Program-made: the position numbers and the translations under genes
Assembly (NCBI GenBank): GCA_965221405.1
Contig: CBDCSE010000003.1
Coordinates: 705,315-769,314 of the forward strand
Source: JAPOUP01 sp965221405
GTDB lineage: Bacteria > Pseudomonadota > Alphaproteobacteria > Rhodobacterales > Rhodobacteraceae
Direction: 5' to 3'
Length of the DNA: 64,000 bases
The notes under the pieces: generated by a model
The model's database searches: none
Seen by the model: the letters and a program-made list of their open reading frames with translations, nothing else
What the model was told of the DNA's origin: nothing
In this document: in pieces, positions 54,168-63,436 of the stretch
Numbering within the stretch: position 1 is the first letter of the stretch
Layout: each line of letters opens with the position of its first letter

Positions 54168-54632
54168 ATGACTGGACGGTTGCTGGGAATCGCCATCGTC
54201 GCCAGCGCGGTGACCGCTGGCGCTGGGGTTTGGTACCTGCAGGTCTACGCATATTACCAGAGGGTCGACGCTCCGGAAATGGTGCTTACGTCCGTAGTGA
54301 CCGGTCAGCCGGAAAGGATTCCGGCCGGTAACGCCTCCGCCATAGATGCGAAGAGTTCGCCGCTGCGTTATCGTGCCTGTTTCACGACACCGTACAGTCA
54401 GGCGATGCTGGCCGAGGGTTACGTGAGCTATGGTGGTGCCGTACCGCTGAACGCCCCTGGTTGGTTTGATTGCTTCGACGCGGCGGCTTTGGGAGCCGCT
54501 CTCGAGAATGGGCGGGCAATCGCCCTGCTCGGAAAGGCTGGGGTTCGTGACGGGGTGGACCGGGTGGTGGCGGTCTTCGATGACGGTCGGGCGTTCTCCT
54601 GGCACCAGCTGAGTGGGGGGCGCCGGGACTGA
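54168..54632 (+). CDS. DUF6446 family membrane-anchored protein
   Basis: A 154-residue protein with one N-terminal membrane helix (GRLLGIAIVASAVTAGAGVW) followed by YLQVYAYYQRVDA, a signature I associate with the Rhodobacterales DUF6446 gene found between glyQ and glyS. The conserved region continues with YRACFTTPYSQAMLAEGYV and PGWFDCFDAAALGAALENG. The stop overlaps the glyS ATG (TGATG), so it is in the same operon. Function unknown. Confidence 0.85.
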   Translation: MTGRLLGIAIVASAVTAGAGVWYLQVYAYYQRVDAPEMVLTSVVTGQPERIPAGNASAIDAKSSPLRYRACFTTPYSQAMLAEGYVSYGGAVPLNAPGWFDCFDAAALGAALENGRAIALLGKAGVRDGVDRVVAVFDDGRAFSWHQLSGGRRD

Positions 54633-56713
54633 TGCCTGATCTTCTGATTGAGCTGTTTTCCGAGGAAATCCCGGCACGTCTCCAGGAGCGTGCGGCGGAG
54701 GACCTCAGGAAGCTGGTGACGGAAGGACTCGTCAAGGCCGGCCTTGTCTACGCGCATGCCGACGCGTTCTCCACGCCGCGGCGTCTGGCTTTGGTGGTCG
54801 AGGGAATGTCACGCGAGAGCCCTTCCGTCCGTGATGAGCGGAAAGGACCGCGTTTCGGTGCGCCGGAACGGGCGATTGAGGGATTCCTGAAATCCACTGG
54901 GCTGACCATGGATCAGCTGGACCTGCGGGACGACAGGAAAGGGCAGGTGTGGTTTGCGGTGACTGAGCGGCCCGGCCGTCCCGCGGACGAGATTGTCGCG
55001 GAGGTTCTGGAGGCGGCTGTCAGGGGTTTTCCCTGGCCGGGATCGATGCGCTGGGGGGCCGGGACCCTTCGGTGGGTGCGTCCACTCCACTCGATTGTCT
55101 GCGTCCTGACGGACGGGGCCGGTTCCCGGGTCGTGCCGGTGCGGATCGGCGGGCTGACGGCGGGCGACACGACCGAGGGTCACCGGTTCATGGGGTCGGG
55201 CCGTTTCGGTGTCCGGTCGTTCGGGGAGTACGAAACGGGTCTGAGGCGCGGCCGCGTGATCCTGCGGGCCGGGGAGCGGGCCGACCGCATCTGGACGCAA
55301 GCGCGGAACCTCGCCTCCGCCCATGGCATGGAGGCCGTGGACGACCGCGGGCTGCTCGCGGAGGTCGCCGGCCTCGTTGAGTGGCCGGTGGTGCTGATGG
55401 GCGAGATCGGCGCGGAGTTCCTTGACCTGCCGTCCGAGGTCCTGCGGACGTCCATGCGTGAGCGCCAGAGGTTCTTTTCGGTGCGGAACCCGGCTTCGGG
55501 ACGCATCGAGCGGTTTCTGGCGGTCGCGAACATCGACGCGCCGGATCGGGGCGCGGCCATCCTCTCCGGCAACCGCAGGGTTCTGGCGGCGCGGCTATCG
55601 GACGCGAGGTTCTTCTGGGAGAACGACCTCCGGACCGTCGGGCGCGCCGGGATGGCGGGAATGGCGGAGCCCCTGGCGGCGGTCACGTTCCACGGCGGGC
55701 TTGGATCCATGGCCGCCCGTGTCGGGCGCATCGCGGCGCTCGCCAGGGAAGTGGCGCCCTTCGCCGGCGCCGGCGCCGGCGCGGCGGAGGAGGCGGCGCG
55801 GATCGCCAAGGCGGATCTCGCGTCCGACATGGTCCGCGAGTTTCCGGAGCTGCAGGGCGTCATGGGGAACCACTACGCCCGTATCGCCGGCCACGGCGAA
55901 GACGCGGCGCTGGCCTGCGAGGAGCACCACCTGCCGAGAGGCCCGTCCGACAGGGTGCCGACCCGGCCGGTTTCCGTGGCGGTGGGACTGGCGGACAGGA
56001 TCGACATGCTGGCGGGCTTCTGGGCGATCGGCGAGAGGCCGACCGGCTCCAGCGATCCCTTCGGCCTGCGGCGGGCGGCGCTGGGCGTGGTCCGGCTCAT
56101 ACTCGCCGGTGACCTGCGCGTCCCGCTCGGCCACGTGCTGCGCAGGGCCGCGGACGGCCTCGGGGCGGCCGCCCCGGCCCCGGATCTGGAGGATCTCATG
56201 TCATTCCTCCATGGCCGGCTCAGGGTCCATCTCCGCGGCACGGGCATCCGCGGCGATGTCATCGACGCCTGTCTCGCGATGCCGGGGAACGACGACCTGG
56301 CGGTTCTGGCGGGACGTGCCGGATCCCTCAACGCGTTCATCGGATCGGACGGCGGCGCGGATCTCCTGCGGGGGTTCAGGAGGGCGAACAACATCCTTGT
56401 CCAGGCCGGGGGCGGGGACGGCGCCGATCACCGTTCCGGCCCGGATCCGGCGCTGGCGACCGACGGAGCGGAGCGCGCGCTGTTCCGGGCCCTTGAGGCG
56501 GCGGGCCCCGCGGTCGCCGGTGCGGTCGGGGCCGGGGACTTCGGGACGGCGCTGTCGCACATGGCGGGCCTCCGGTCGCCCGTCGACTCGTTCCTCGGGA
56601 GCGTCCGGATCGACACGGAGGACGCCGCGCTGCGCTCCAACCGCCTCCGGATGCTCCACCGCGTCAGGCGGATCTGCCTGTCGGTCGCGGACCTGACCCG
56701 GATCGGGGGCTAG
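54632..56713 (+). CDS. glyS: Glycyl-tRNA synthetase beta subunit
   Basis: A 693-residue beta chain, which binds tRNA(Gly) in the alpha2beta2 synthetase. N-terminal PDLLIELFSEEIPARLQERA is diagnostic. Later blocks are TFHGGLGSMAARVGRIAALA, ADLASDMVREFPELQGVMGN and GLADRIDMLAGFWAIGERPT, and an anticodon-binding-like C-terminus with VRIDTEDAALRSNRLRMLHR. Codon composition moves from mixed third positions in the first few hundred bases to almost all G/C after about 55000, without any break in homology. Confidence 0.96.
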   Translation: MPDLLIELFSEEIPARLQERAAEDLRKLVTEGLVKAGLVYAHADAFSTPRRLALVVEGMSRESPSVRDERKGPRFGAPERAIEGFLKSTGLTMDQLDLRDDRKGQVWFAVTERPGRPADEIVAEVLEAAVRGFPWPGSMRWGAGTLRWVRPLHSIVCVLTDGAGSRVVPVRIGGLTAGDTTEGHRFMGSGRFGVRSFGEYETGLRRGRVILRAGERADRIWTQARNLASAHGMEAVDDRGLLAEVAGLVEWPVVLMGEIGAEFLDLPSEVLRTSMRERQRFFSVRNPASGRIERFLAVANIDAPDRGAAILSGNRRVLAARLSDARFFWENDLRTVGRAGMAGMAEPLAAVTFHGGLGSMAARVGRIAALAREVAPFAGAGAGAAEEAARIAKADLASDMVREFPELQGVMGNHYARIAGHGEDAALACEEHHLPRGPSDRVPTRPVSVAVGLADRIDMLAGFWAIGERPTGSSDPFGLRRAALGVVRLILAGDLRVPLGHVLRRAADGLGAAAPAPDLEDLMSFLHGRLRVHLRGTGIRGDVIDACLAMPGNDDLAVLAGRAGSLNAFIGSDGGADLLRGFRRANNILVQAGGGDGADHRSGPDPALATDGAERALFRALEAAGPAVAGAVGAGDFGTALSHMAGLRSPVDSFLGSVRIDTEDAALRSNRLRMLHRVRRICLSVADLTRIGG

Positions 56714-56879
56714 CGGGGCCGCGGGATCCGGCCCGCCGCCCGTCCCGGCGGGAGGCCGGGCGGGCTGTCCCGGTGGCCGGAAACGCGCCTTGCGGGCCGT
56801 CCGGCAGGGGATATCATGGCGCGGCACGGCAAAGGGTTGCCGCAGTGCAGGGAGTGATGGCCCCAGAGTGCGGAGAGTG

Positions 56880-59411
56880 ATGGCCCCGGAACCTTTCTCG
56901 CCGGTCACGCCCACGGCGCCGGTCGCGGCGGACACGCACGGCTGCCGTGCCGTGCGCCTCCAGCGCCTCCGGCGGCTGGGCCTTCCGGTTCCCGCCGCCG
57001 TCGCCCTCAGCTTCGGGACCGTCCGCCGGATCGCGGCCGGGGACATGCCCGACCTGCGGGGAATCCTGGACGCGTGCGGGGACAGGCCGCTCGTGTCCGT
57101 CCGCCCCTCCGGCATGGATCCGGACTGGGGGGGGCCGGGCGCGGTCCTGAACGTCGGCATGACCTGGGCGCGTCACGCGGCGCTCTGCGAGAGTCACGGC
57201 GAACCGGCGGCGACCGCGCTCTATCTGCGGTTCGTCCAGTCCTACGCCGTGCATGTGGCCCGCCTTGACCCCGACATGCTCGGGCCGCCGGGGGGGCCGG
57301 CGCGGGCGGCCCTGGAACGGATGCTCGGCGCGTTCCGGGAAGGGACGGGGGAGGGGTTTCCGCAGGATCCCGCGGTCCAGCTCGGGGAGGTGCTCAGGTC
57401 GGCCGCGCGCGCGTGGGAAGGCACGACCCCGCGCCTGCTCCGCCAGGCCAGGGGCGCGCCGGCCGACGCCGGCCTGGGGCTGGTCGTGCAGGGGATGGCG
57501 CTCGGCCTCGGCCCGGCGGAGAGCGGTTCGGGGGCCGTCCAGTTCGTTGACGGGGTGACCGGCGAGAGGCGGGTCAACGGGCGTTACCTGCCCCAGTCCC
57601 AGGGCGGTGACGCGGTCCCGGGCGGTCCGGGCGCGGCCGGCGGTCCCGGAAGGCGGTCCCTGGAGGATCTGTGTCCGGAAACGGTCGGGCAGCTTGTGGA
57701 GTGCGGCGATGCCTGCCGCAGGTCCCTGCGCGACGAGACGCGCATCGAGTTCACCGTCGAGGCGGGCCGCCTGAGGGTTCTCGACGCCGGCGCCGCCGTC
57801 CGCGGTGGCCCGGCCGCGCTGCGGATCGCGGTTTCCCTCGCGGACGACGGCGTGCTCTCCCGGGAGGAGGCGGTCCTGCGCGTGGACCCGCGGTCGCTCG
57901 TCCATCTGCTCCATCCACAGGTCGCGGCGGACGCGCCCCGCGACGTGATCGCCCGCGGCATCGCGGCCAGCCCCGGGGCCGCGACCGGCCGGATCGTGTT
58001 CTCGTCCGCGGCCGCCCTGGCGGGCGCGGCCGGCGGGGAGGCGCGCATCCTCGCGCGCCGGGAGACGGCCCCGGAGGACATACGTGGAATGCGCGCGGCC
58101 TGCGGCGTCCTGACCGAACGCGGCGGCCAGACCAGCCACGCCGCCGTGATCGCGCGCGGCATCGGCCTTCCGTGCGTGGTCGGGGTCTCCGGGATCACGG
58201 TCCTCGAGAAACGGAAATCGCTCGTTCTCGCGGACGGGCGCCGGCTCGCCGAGGGCGATCTCGTGACGCTTGACGGCGCGGCCGGCGAGGTGCTCGCGGG
58301 CGCCGTGGACATGGTCGGCCCCAGCCTCGGCGACCCGTTCAGGACCCTGCTCGGATGGGCGGACGGGGTGCGGGACATGGGGGTAAGGGCGAATGCCGAC
58401 ACGCCGGCGGAGGCCCGCGTGGCGGCCGGGTTCGCGGCCGAGGGCATCGGCCTGTGCCGCACGGAGCACATGTTCCACGAGGACGGCCGGCTGACGGTGA
58501 TGCGGGAGATGATCTTCGCCAGGTCACCGGAGGAGCGGCGGGCGGCGCTCGACCGGCTGCTTCCCATGCAGCGGGCGGATTTCGCCGAACTGTTCGGGAT
58601 CATGCGGGGAAAGCCGGTGTGCATACGCCTGTTCGACCCGCCGCTGCACGAGTTCCTGCCGGGCGCGCGGGAGGCGCAGCGCGCGCTGGCGGAATCCCTG
58701 GCCCTTCCCGTCGCCGAGGTGACGGCGCGGGTCGAGCGGCTTTCGGAGTCCAACCCGATGCTCGGGATGCGCGGCGTCCGGCTGGGGGTCACCGTGCCCG
58801 AAATCTACGACATGCAGGCGCGCGCGATATTCGAGGCGGCCGCCGCGGCCGGCCGCGGCGGCGCTCCCGTGGTGCCGGAGATAATGGTTCCGCTGGTCTC
58901 CGCGCGGCGGGAGGTCGAGATCGTGAAGGCCCGGATGGACGCCGTGGCCGCCGCCGTGCGCGCCGAGACCGGCCTGGGCCTCGACTACCGGCTGGGCGTG
59001 ATGGTCGAGACCCCCCGGGCGTGCCTCCGCGCCGGCGGGATCGCGGCGCACGCGTCGTTCCTGAGCTTCGGCACGAATGACCTGACCCAGATGACCTACG
59101 GGCTTTCACGGGACGACGCCGGCCGGTTCATGCCCGACTACGTCAGCCAGGGCGTCTACGCGGAGGACCCGTTCCATGTCCTGGACGTGGACGGGGTCGG
59201 CGAGCTGCTGGCGATCGGCGCGGCGCGCGGCCGCGGCGCGTCGCCGGGAATCACGCTCTCGGTCTGCGGCGAGCACGGCGGGGACATGGAATCCATGGCG
59301 TTCTGCCGTGACGCGGGATTCGACTACGTGTCCTGCTCGCCGTTCAGGGTCCCGGTCGCGCGGCTCGCGGCGGCCCACCTCGCGCTGGGGCGGCGTCCGC
59401 GCGGCCCGTGA
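56880..59411 (+). CDS. ppdK: Pyruvate, phosphate dikinase / PEP-binding protein
   Basis: An 843-residue member of the PEP-utilising family. The N-terminal ATP-grasp part has LVSVRPSGMDPDWGGPGAVL, as in the Rhodobacterales form. The swivelling phosphohistidine domain has LTERGGQTSHAAVIARG with the His near residue 415. The C-terminal PEP/pyruvate barrel has LCRTEHMFHE, SFGTNDLTQMTYGLSRDDA and LSVCGEHGG with the catalytic Cys. It interconverts pyruvate and PEP using ATP and phosphate. I start at MAPEPFSPV; an imperfect 23-bp duplication lies across this start. Very GC-rich. Confidence 0.9.
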   Translation: MAPEPFSPVTPTAPVAADTHGCRAVRLQRLRRLGLPVPAAVALSFGTVRRIAAGDMPDLRGILDACGDRPLVSVRPSGMDPDWGGPGAVLNVGMTWARHAALCESHGEPAATALYLRFVQSYAVHVARLDPDMLGPPGGPARAALERMLGAFREGTGEGFPQDPAVQLGEVLRSAARAWEGTTPRLLRQARGAPADAGLGLVVQGMALGLGPAESGSGAVQFVDGVTGERRVNGRYLPQSQGGDAVPGGPGAAGGPGRRSLEDLCPETVGQLVECGDACRRSLRDETRIEFTVEAGRLRVLDAGAAVRGGPAALRIAVSLADDGVLSREEAVLRVDPRSLVHLLHPQVAADAPRDVIARGIAASPGAATGRIVFSSAAALAGAAGGEARILARRETAPEDIRGMRAACGVLTERGGQTSHAAVIARGIGLPCVVGVSGITVLEKRKSLVLADGRRLAEGDLVTLDGAAGEVLAGAVDMVGPSLGDPFRTLLGWADGVRDMGVRANADTPAEARVAAGFAAEGIGLCRTEHMFHEDGRLTVMREMIFARSPEERRAALDRLLPMQRADFAELFGIMRGKPVCIRLFDPPLHEFLPGAREAQRALAESLALPVAEVTARVERLSESNPMLGMRGVRLGVTVPEIYDMQARAIFEAAAAAGRGGAPVVPEIMVPLVSARREVEIVKARMDAVAAAVRAETGLGLDYRLGVMVETPRACLRAGGIAAHASFLSFGTNDLTQMTYGLSRDDAGRFMPDYVSQGVYAEDPFHVLDVDGVGELLAIGAARGRGASPGITLSVCGEHGGDMESMAFCRDAGFDYVSCSPFRVPVARLAAAHLALGRRPRGP

Positions 59412-59623
59412 CGGCCCGTGACGGTTCGGGCCGCGGCGGCCCGGCGGCTCTCCGCGGGCGGCGCCCCGCGTCCGGCACGGACTCCCGCCCGGACACGGGC
59501 CCGGCCGTGAGAGGGCGCGCTCCCGGGCGTGGCGTGCCCGCCCGGCAGGGGGTTCCGGAGGGCGTCACCGGACGGGCGGCCGCCGCCCCGGAAAAAAAAT
59601 CCGGGCGCCGCGCCGCTGGGGGG

Positions 59624-59652
59624 TTGACAATCCCGGGACGCGCCCCGACACT
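59624..59652 (+). promoter_or_regulatory. Sigma-70-like promoter of the lipoprotein locus
   Basis: TTGACA (59624-59629), a 17-bp spacer and GACACT (59647-59652). The -35 is a perfect match, the -10 is weak (3 of 6). It stands 98 bp upstream of the lipoprotein ATG, with five 13-bp repeats between. The 210 bp between ppdK and this promoter show no gene. Confidence 0.5.
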
Positions 59653-59663
59653 GCGGCGTGAAC

Positions 59664-59728
59664 CTACACGGGGCCTCTACACGGGGCCTCTACACGGGGC
59701 CTCTACACGGGGCCTCTACACGGGGCCT
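59664..59728 (+). repeat. Five tandem copies of a 13-bp unit in a leader
   Basis: CTACACGGGGCCT repeated five times without change, followed by a partial unit, 22 bp before the lipoprotein start codon. The unit length is not a multiple of three. Copy-number change would alter the length of the 5' untranslated region. Confidence 0.93.
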
Positions 59729-59750
59729 CTAACATCAAGACGGGGGCCCC

Positions 59751-62672
59751 ATGACCACGACACCATCCCACCACCGCGGATCCGCCGGAGGATCCGCCCG
59801 GACCATCCTCGCGCTGGCGCTGGCCGCGCCGCTCGCGCTCGCCGCCTGCGGTGGCGGCGGCGGCAGTCCTGTTGTCGTCCCCAAACTGCTGACGCTGGCT
59901 GACGGTGTCCAGGTGCGAGCGGGCTCCTACCGTCTCACCCAGGCACAGATCACCGCGATCAGCACCGCTCTGGATGGCGGGAGCACCGTCCCCGCCGGCG
60001 GGATCGATCTCGGCGGCCTCACCCTGCGGTGCGAGGCACCACCGTGCACCGTCACGGTCACCGGCACCACCGTCACGCTCACGGGCACCCTTGTGGCCAT
60101 GACCACCCCACCCCCCGGCGGCACGACCCCCGACGGCGGCACCCCGCCCGTCACGCCCGCCACGCCCAGCGGCGGCGGCGGCGGCGGGGGTGGCACCGGC
60201 ACCGACGATAGCGGCGGCGACGAAACCACCGAAGACGGGAATCAACCGGCCCCCACCGCCCTCCGCGGCATCCTCTGGGACGATGACAGCAACCCCGCGA
60301 CTCCTGATGTGCAGTACGAATTCAGGACCACCTACACGATCCCCGGCGTGGATGATGGCGGACGCCTCACCTACATCACCAACACGGTCAAGCGCGACGG
60401 CGAGTATGCCCGCCGCACCGCCATCGACATCTCCAAGATGATCTCTGAGATCCGCGAGGGCAAAGATCACGAATGGACCGGCCTGTCAGATGACGATCTG
60501 TTGGCCCGGAGCCGCGTCGCCGACCAGTACGGCCACACCCCCGGTTCCGGTCCCGAGGAGCTGTCCCTCAAGGCGTTCGTCGACGCCGGGGACCAGGGCG
60601 TTGCCGTCCTCGTCGCCGCCCGGGGGGTCAGCAAGGGCATCGCCGCCGCGGCCTGGGCCGACGTCGTCGCGATCCGGCGTCTCATCGCCCAGGAGTACGA
60701 CAGGTACATAGACAAGGCCCGCGCCGCCAAGGACGCGCTCGAGGCCGAGGCCGACCGGCTGCGGAGGGTCGAGATCCCCGCGTTGGTCGGCACGGATGGC
60801 GATGGCGGCTCGGTCAAGGCCGCCCGCGACGAGGCCGATGGGCTCCGGACCGAACTCTCAGGGTTGCCGCTCCCGGCTCTCTCAGAGGTTGACCGCGGCG
60901 CACGTGAAGATGAGGTCGCCGCGCTGGACACCGAGATCGCCGCCCTGGATAGAGAGATCGCCGCGCTGGGCACCGAGATCGACGATCTGACCGCCGAGAT
61001 CAACGCCCTGAACGAATGGATCCAGGCCGTCGACCTGTTCAACATCCCGGCCGGCTGCAGCGACCTTTCCTCCTGCATCACTCTGGGCTCCAAGAAGCTC
61101 ACCGAGCGCAAGACCAAGCAGGACGAGCGCACGACCAAGCAGGGCGAGCGCAAGACCAAGCAGGACGAGCGCACGACCAAGCAGGGCGAGATCGATACGT
61201 CAAAGATGAGGCAGGACGCCATCGACGCCAAGCAGGAGGAGATCGACGGCAAGGTCGCCGAGGCCGACGCCGATGAGCAGCGGGCCGCCGCCCTCGAGGC
61301 CGAGGCCGACCGGCTGGTGAACACCGATGCCGAGGACATCCAGGGCGAGATCGCCGACATCCAGAACGAAGTCGCGAGAGCCCGCCAGATTCTGGCTGGG
61401 AACCCGAACGATCCGTCCGACCGCGGCGACATTGCGGAGCTGCGGACCATCCTCGGCAGTCTCGACCCCACCGAGGCCCGGCTCGAGAGCGAGAAGGCCA
61501 GGAGGGTGCGCACCTATCTCGAGGGGGCCTTCGAGAGGCGGGCCTCAAGCGCCGACGTCCTCCTCGGCCTCGGCGCCAACTTCGTGACCCTGACCGAGCA
61601 GGCGGCCGGCGGCTCCGTCTTCGGCCGCGCGCCCATGCCCGCCGGCACGGTGGACGTCTGGAAAGCCCTCGGCCTTGAAGAGGGGCGGGGAGGGCGCACC
61701 ATTGACACCATGATCAATGGCTTGGAGGATTCCAACCTCGCGGTTCTCGACGATCAGATCGGCGACCACCGGGCCCTGGCCCTGTCCGGCAAACCGGCCA
61801 CCGCCGACTTCACGCTCGCGGATCCCGCCAATGATCAGGCCAGCTATGATGGGGCCACGCAGGCTTCCGGCAATCACTATAAGGGCACCTGGAAGGGCGT
61901 CCACGGCACCCTCTACCTTGACCGCGGCGTCTGGTACTTCACGCCGACCACGGACAGGAAGGGACAGACAGAGCTGCGCGGCAAGGATCCCGAACTGTTC
62001 CGCTACCGGGCCAACGGCGACGGCACCTTCGAGCTGGTCGGTTATGTCGACTACGGCCTGTGGATGTCCGACGAGGGCACCCTGTCCCTGAACCTGCTCG
62101 CCGGCGTGGTCGGCCCGCAGGGGGCGGGTGATCTCGGCACGGATGTGGACGTGACGACCGCCCATAACGACCAATCAAGCACTCTGGCCCGCAGTGGCCT
62201 GCTCCCGCCCAGTGCCACCTACAGCGGCACGGCGGCCGGCCTCTCGGCCATCACCGACAGAGAGGGCACGTCGGCCTCGGGCCACTTCACGGCGGACGTG
62301 AAGCTCACCGCCACCTTCGGGGCCGACCCGATGCTCGGCGGCACCATCGACAACTTCCAGTCGGCCGATCCCGACCGCCAGGGCACCGCCCATGTGGGCA
62401 CGGACTGGGTCCTGACGCTGGACCAGACGGGCCTGACAGCCTTCGACCATGATAATGACGGAACCGGTGAAGCGAGTACCGCGCACACCGGCGGCCGGCT
62501 GATCAACGGTGGCATCTCGGGCGACGGCGTCACGGGGGGCGAATGGTCGGCCACCGCCTACGGGACGGAGGAGCTGCGCCCCGAGGGCTTCTTCGGCGGC
62601 TTCCGGGCCGAAGGCATGGACGGTGACGCAACTGCCGCGGCCGCCGGTGTCTTCCACGCGAAGACGGAGTGA
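59751..62672 (+). CDS. Large coiled-coil lipoprotein with TbpB-like C-terminal barrel
   Basis: A 973-residue lipoprotein. Signal with lipobox LALAAC, lipid-bearing Cys 33, then five Gly. A Pro/Thr/Gly linker (about 115-165) leads to a long coiled-coil region (about 300-600) that includes four heptads alternating ERKTKQD and ERTTKQG. The last 170 residues (ATYSGTAAGLSAI, ASGHFTADVKLTATFG, GGEWSATAYG, FFGGFRAEGMDGD) resemble the barrel of transferrin-binding protein B-like lipoproteins, which are often displayed on the surface. Probably an outer-membrane, surface-exposed protein; ligand unknown. Extreme GC. Confidence 0.75.
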   Translation: MTTTPSHHRGSAGGSARTILALALAAPLALAACGGGGGSPVVVPKLLTLADGVQVRAGSYRLTQAQITAISTALDGGSTVPAGGIDLGGLTLRCEAPPCTVTVTGTTVTLTGTLVAMTTPPPGGTTPDGGTPPVTPATPSGGGGGGGGTGTDDSGGDETTEDGNQPAPTALRGILWDDDSNPATPDVQYEFRTTYTIPGVDDGGRLTYITNTVKRDGEYARRTAIDISKMISEIREGKDHEWTGLSDDDLLARSRVADQYGHTPGSGPEELSLKAFVDAGDQGVAVLVAARGVSKGIAAAAWADVVAIRRLIAQEYDRYIDKARAAKDALEAEADRLRRVEIPALVGTDGDGGSVKAARDEADGLRTELSGLPLPALSEVDRGAREDEVAALDTEIAALDREIAALGTEIDDLTAEINALNEWIQAVDLFNIPAGCSDLSSCITLGSKKLTERKTKQDERTTKQGERKTKQDERTTKQGEIDTSKMRQDAIDAKQEEIDGKVAEADADEQRAAALEAEADRLVNTDAEDIQGEIADIQNEVARARQILAGNPNDPSDRGDIAELRTILGSLDPTEARLESEKARRVRTYLEGAFERRASSADVLLGLGANFVTLTEQAAGGSVFGRAPMPAGTVDVWKALGLEEGRGGRTIDTMINGLEDSNLAVLDDQIGDHRALALSGKPATADFTLADPANDQASYDGATQASGNHYKGTWKGVHGTLYLDRGVWYFTPTTDRKGQTELRGKDPELFRYRANGDGTFELVGYVDYGLWMSDEGTLSLNLLAGVVGPQGAGDLGTDVDVTTAHNDQSSTLARSGLLPPSATYSGTAAGLSAITDREGTSASGHFTADVKLTATFGADPMLGGTIDNFQSADPDRQGTAHVGTDWVLTLDQTGLTAFDHDNDGTGEASTAHTGGRLINGGISGDGVTGGEWSATAYGTEELRPEGFFGGFRAEGMDGDATAAAAGVFHAKTE
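61104..61187 (+). repeat. Tandem heptad-coding repeat in the lipoprotein
   Basis: Two copies of a 42-bp unit, each made of two near-identical 21-bp halves. Each half codes for one coiled-coil heptad, so copy-number change would keep frame and simply lengthen the coil. Confidence 0.85.
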
Positions 62673-62822
62673 CGGAGTGACCGCCCGCTGACCCACCCCG
62701 TCCCGCGGGGGGCGGGGCCCCACGCCCCGCCCCCGCCGCATCCCCAACGACAGGACAGAGGAGACAGAACCATGACCCGCAGACACCACCCTTCAACCCG
62801 GCACCGAGACAGGAGACCTCCC

Positions 62823-63371
62823 ATGCCACGCATCACCGCCCTGCTTGCCGGCCTCGCGGCGGCCTGCGCCCTGACGGCCCCCGCCGCGGCCCAGACCGTC
62901 GGCCACGGCGCCACAGCCACCGTGCCGCTCGCCGACGGCGTCCTCCAGGGCGGCCGGGCGGACCTGTGGAAGGCGCTGCGCTGGTGCGTCAGCATCGGGG
63001 ACACGGTCGATGAGGATCCCCCGGTCGCGGAAGCCATCAGCGTCACCGTCCAGTACCAGAAGGAGAAGCACCTGCTGTGCGAGATCGTGCCCGGCGGCAC
63101 GGACATCTGCTCCTGGTTCGCCGGCACCGAGTTCGCCATCGACAACAGCGCCAGGCTCGATGACTGGCACACGACGCTGCGCTACACCGCCATCCCGCTC
63201 GGGGCCGCGGACGGCTCGGGCGCCCGCGCGTTCAGCCGGGACGGCGTGTCCGGCACCGTCACCACCGGCGGCAGCCTGACGGCGCTGACCGTCAACCGGC
63301 CGGGCCGCGTGGTCTTCACGAAGGCCGCGGGCGGCACGGCCCTCACGGCCAACGGCGACACCTGCCGGTAG
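62823..63371 (+). CDS. Small secreted protein of unknown family
   Basis: A 182-residue exported protein. Signal peptide MPRITALLAGLAAACALTAP with cleavage likely after AAAQ. The mature part is beta-rich with five Cys (RWCVSI, LLCEIV, DICSWF, DTCR) and Trp/Tyr-rich strands. ATG 62823 has AGGAG 7 bp before it; another ATG at 62772, also with AGGAG, adds 17 mostly basic residues, so the start is open. Follows the lipoprotein by 150 bp and has the same very GC-rich codon use. No family recognised. Confidence 0.65.
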   Translation: MPRITALLAGLAAACALTAPAAAQTVGHGATATVPLADGVLQGGRADLWKALRWCVSIGDTVDEDPPVAEAISVTVQYQKEKHLLCEIVPGGTDICSWFAGTEFAIDNSARLDDWHTTLRYTAIPLGAADGSGARAFSRDGVSGTVTTGGSLTALTVNRPGRVVFTKAAGGTALTANGDTCR

Positions 63372-63436
63372 GGTCCGCCCACCCACCGGCACGGAACGGG
63401 ACACTCCCACAGGGACATGAGAGAGAGGTACGACCC

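Noticed and set aside
54875..59300. Long minus-strand frames opposite glyS and ppdK (for example 56814-58478)
   Set aside because: Shadow frames caused by extreme G/C at third positions; sequences are Arg/Pro/Gly-rich and without domains, while the plus-strand genes are unmistakable.
59664..59728. CRISPR-like array
   Set aside because: Units are 13 bp and directly adjacent with no spacers; no cas genes anywhere in the window.
59408..59902. Protein read through the 13-bp repeats (Gly-Leu-Tyr-Thr-Gly-Pro-like)
   Set aside because: It overlaps the promoter and runs out of frame into the lipoprotein gene; the lipoprotein signal peptide gives the true frame.
60467..61513. 348-codon Ser/Arg-rich frame antisense to the lipoprotein coiled coil
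   Set aside because: Mirror of the repetitive coil sequence; no start context, no motif.
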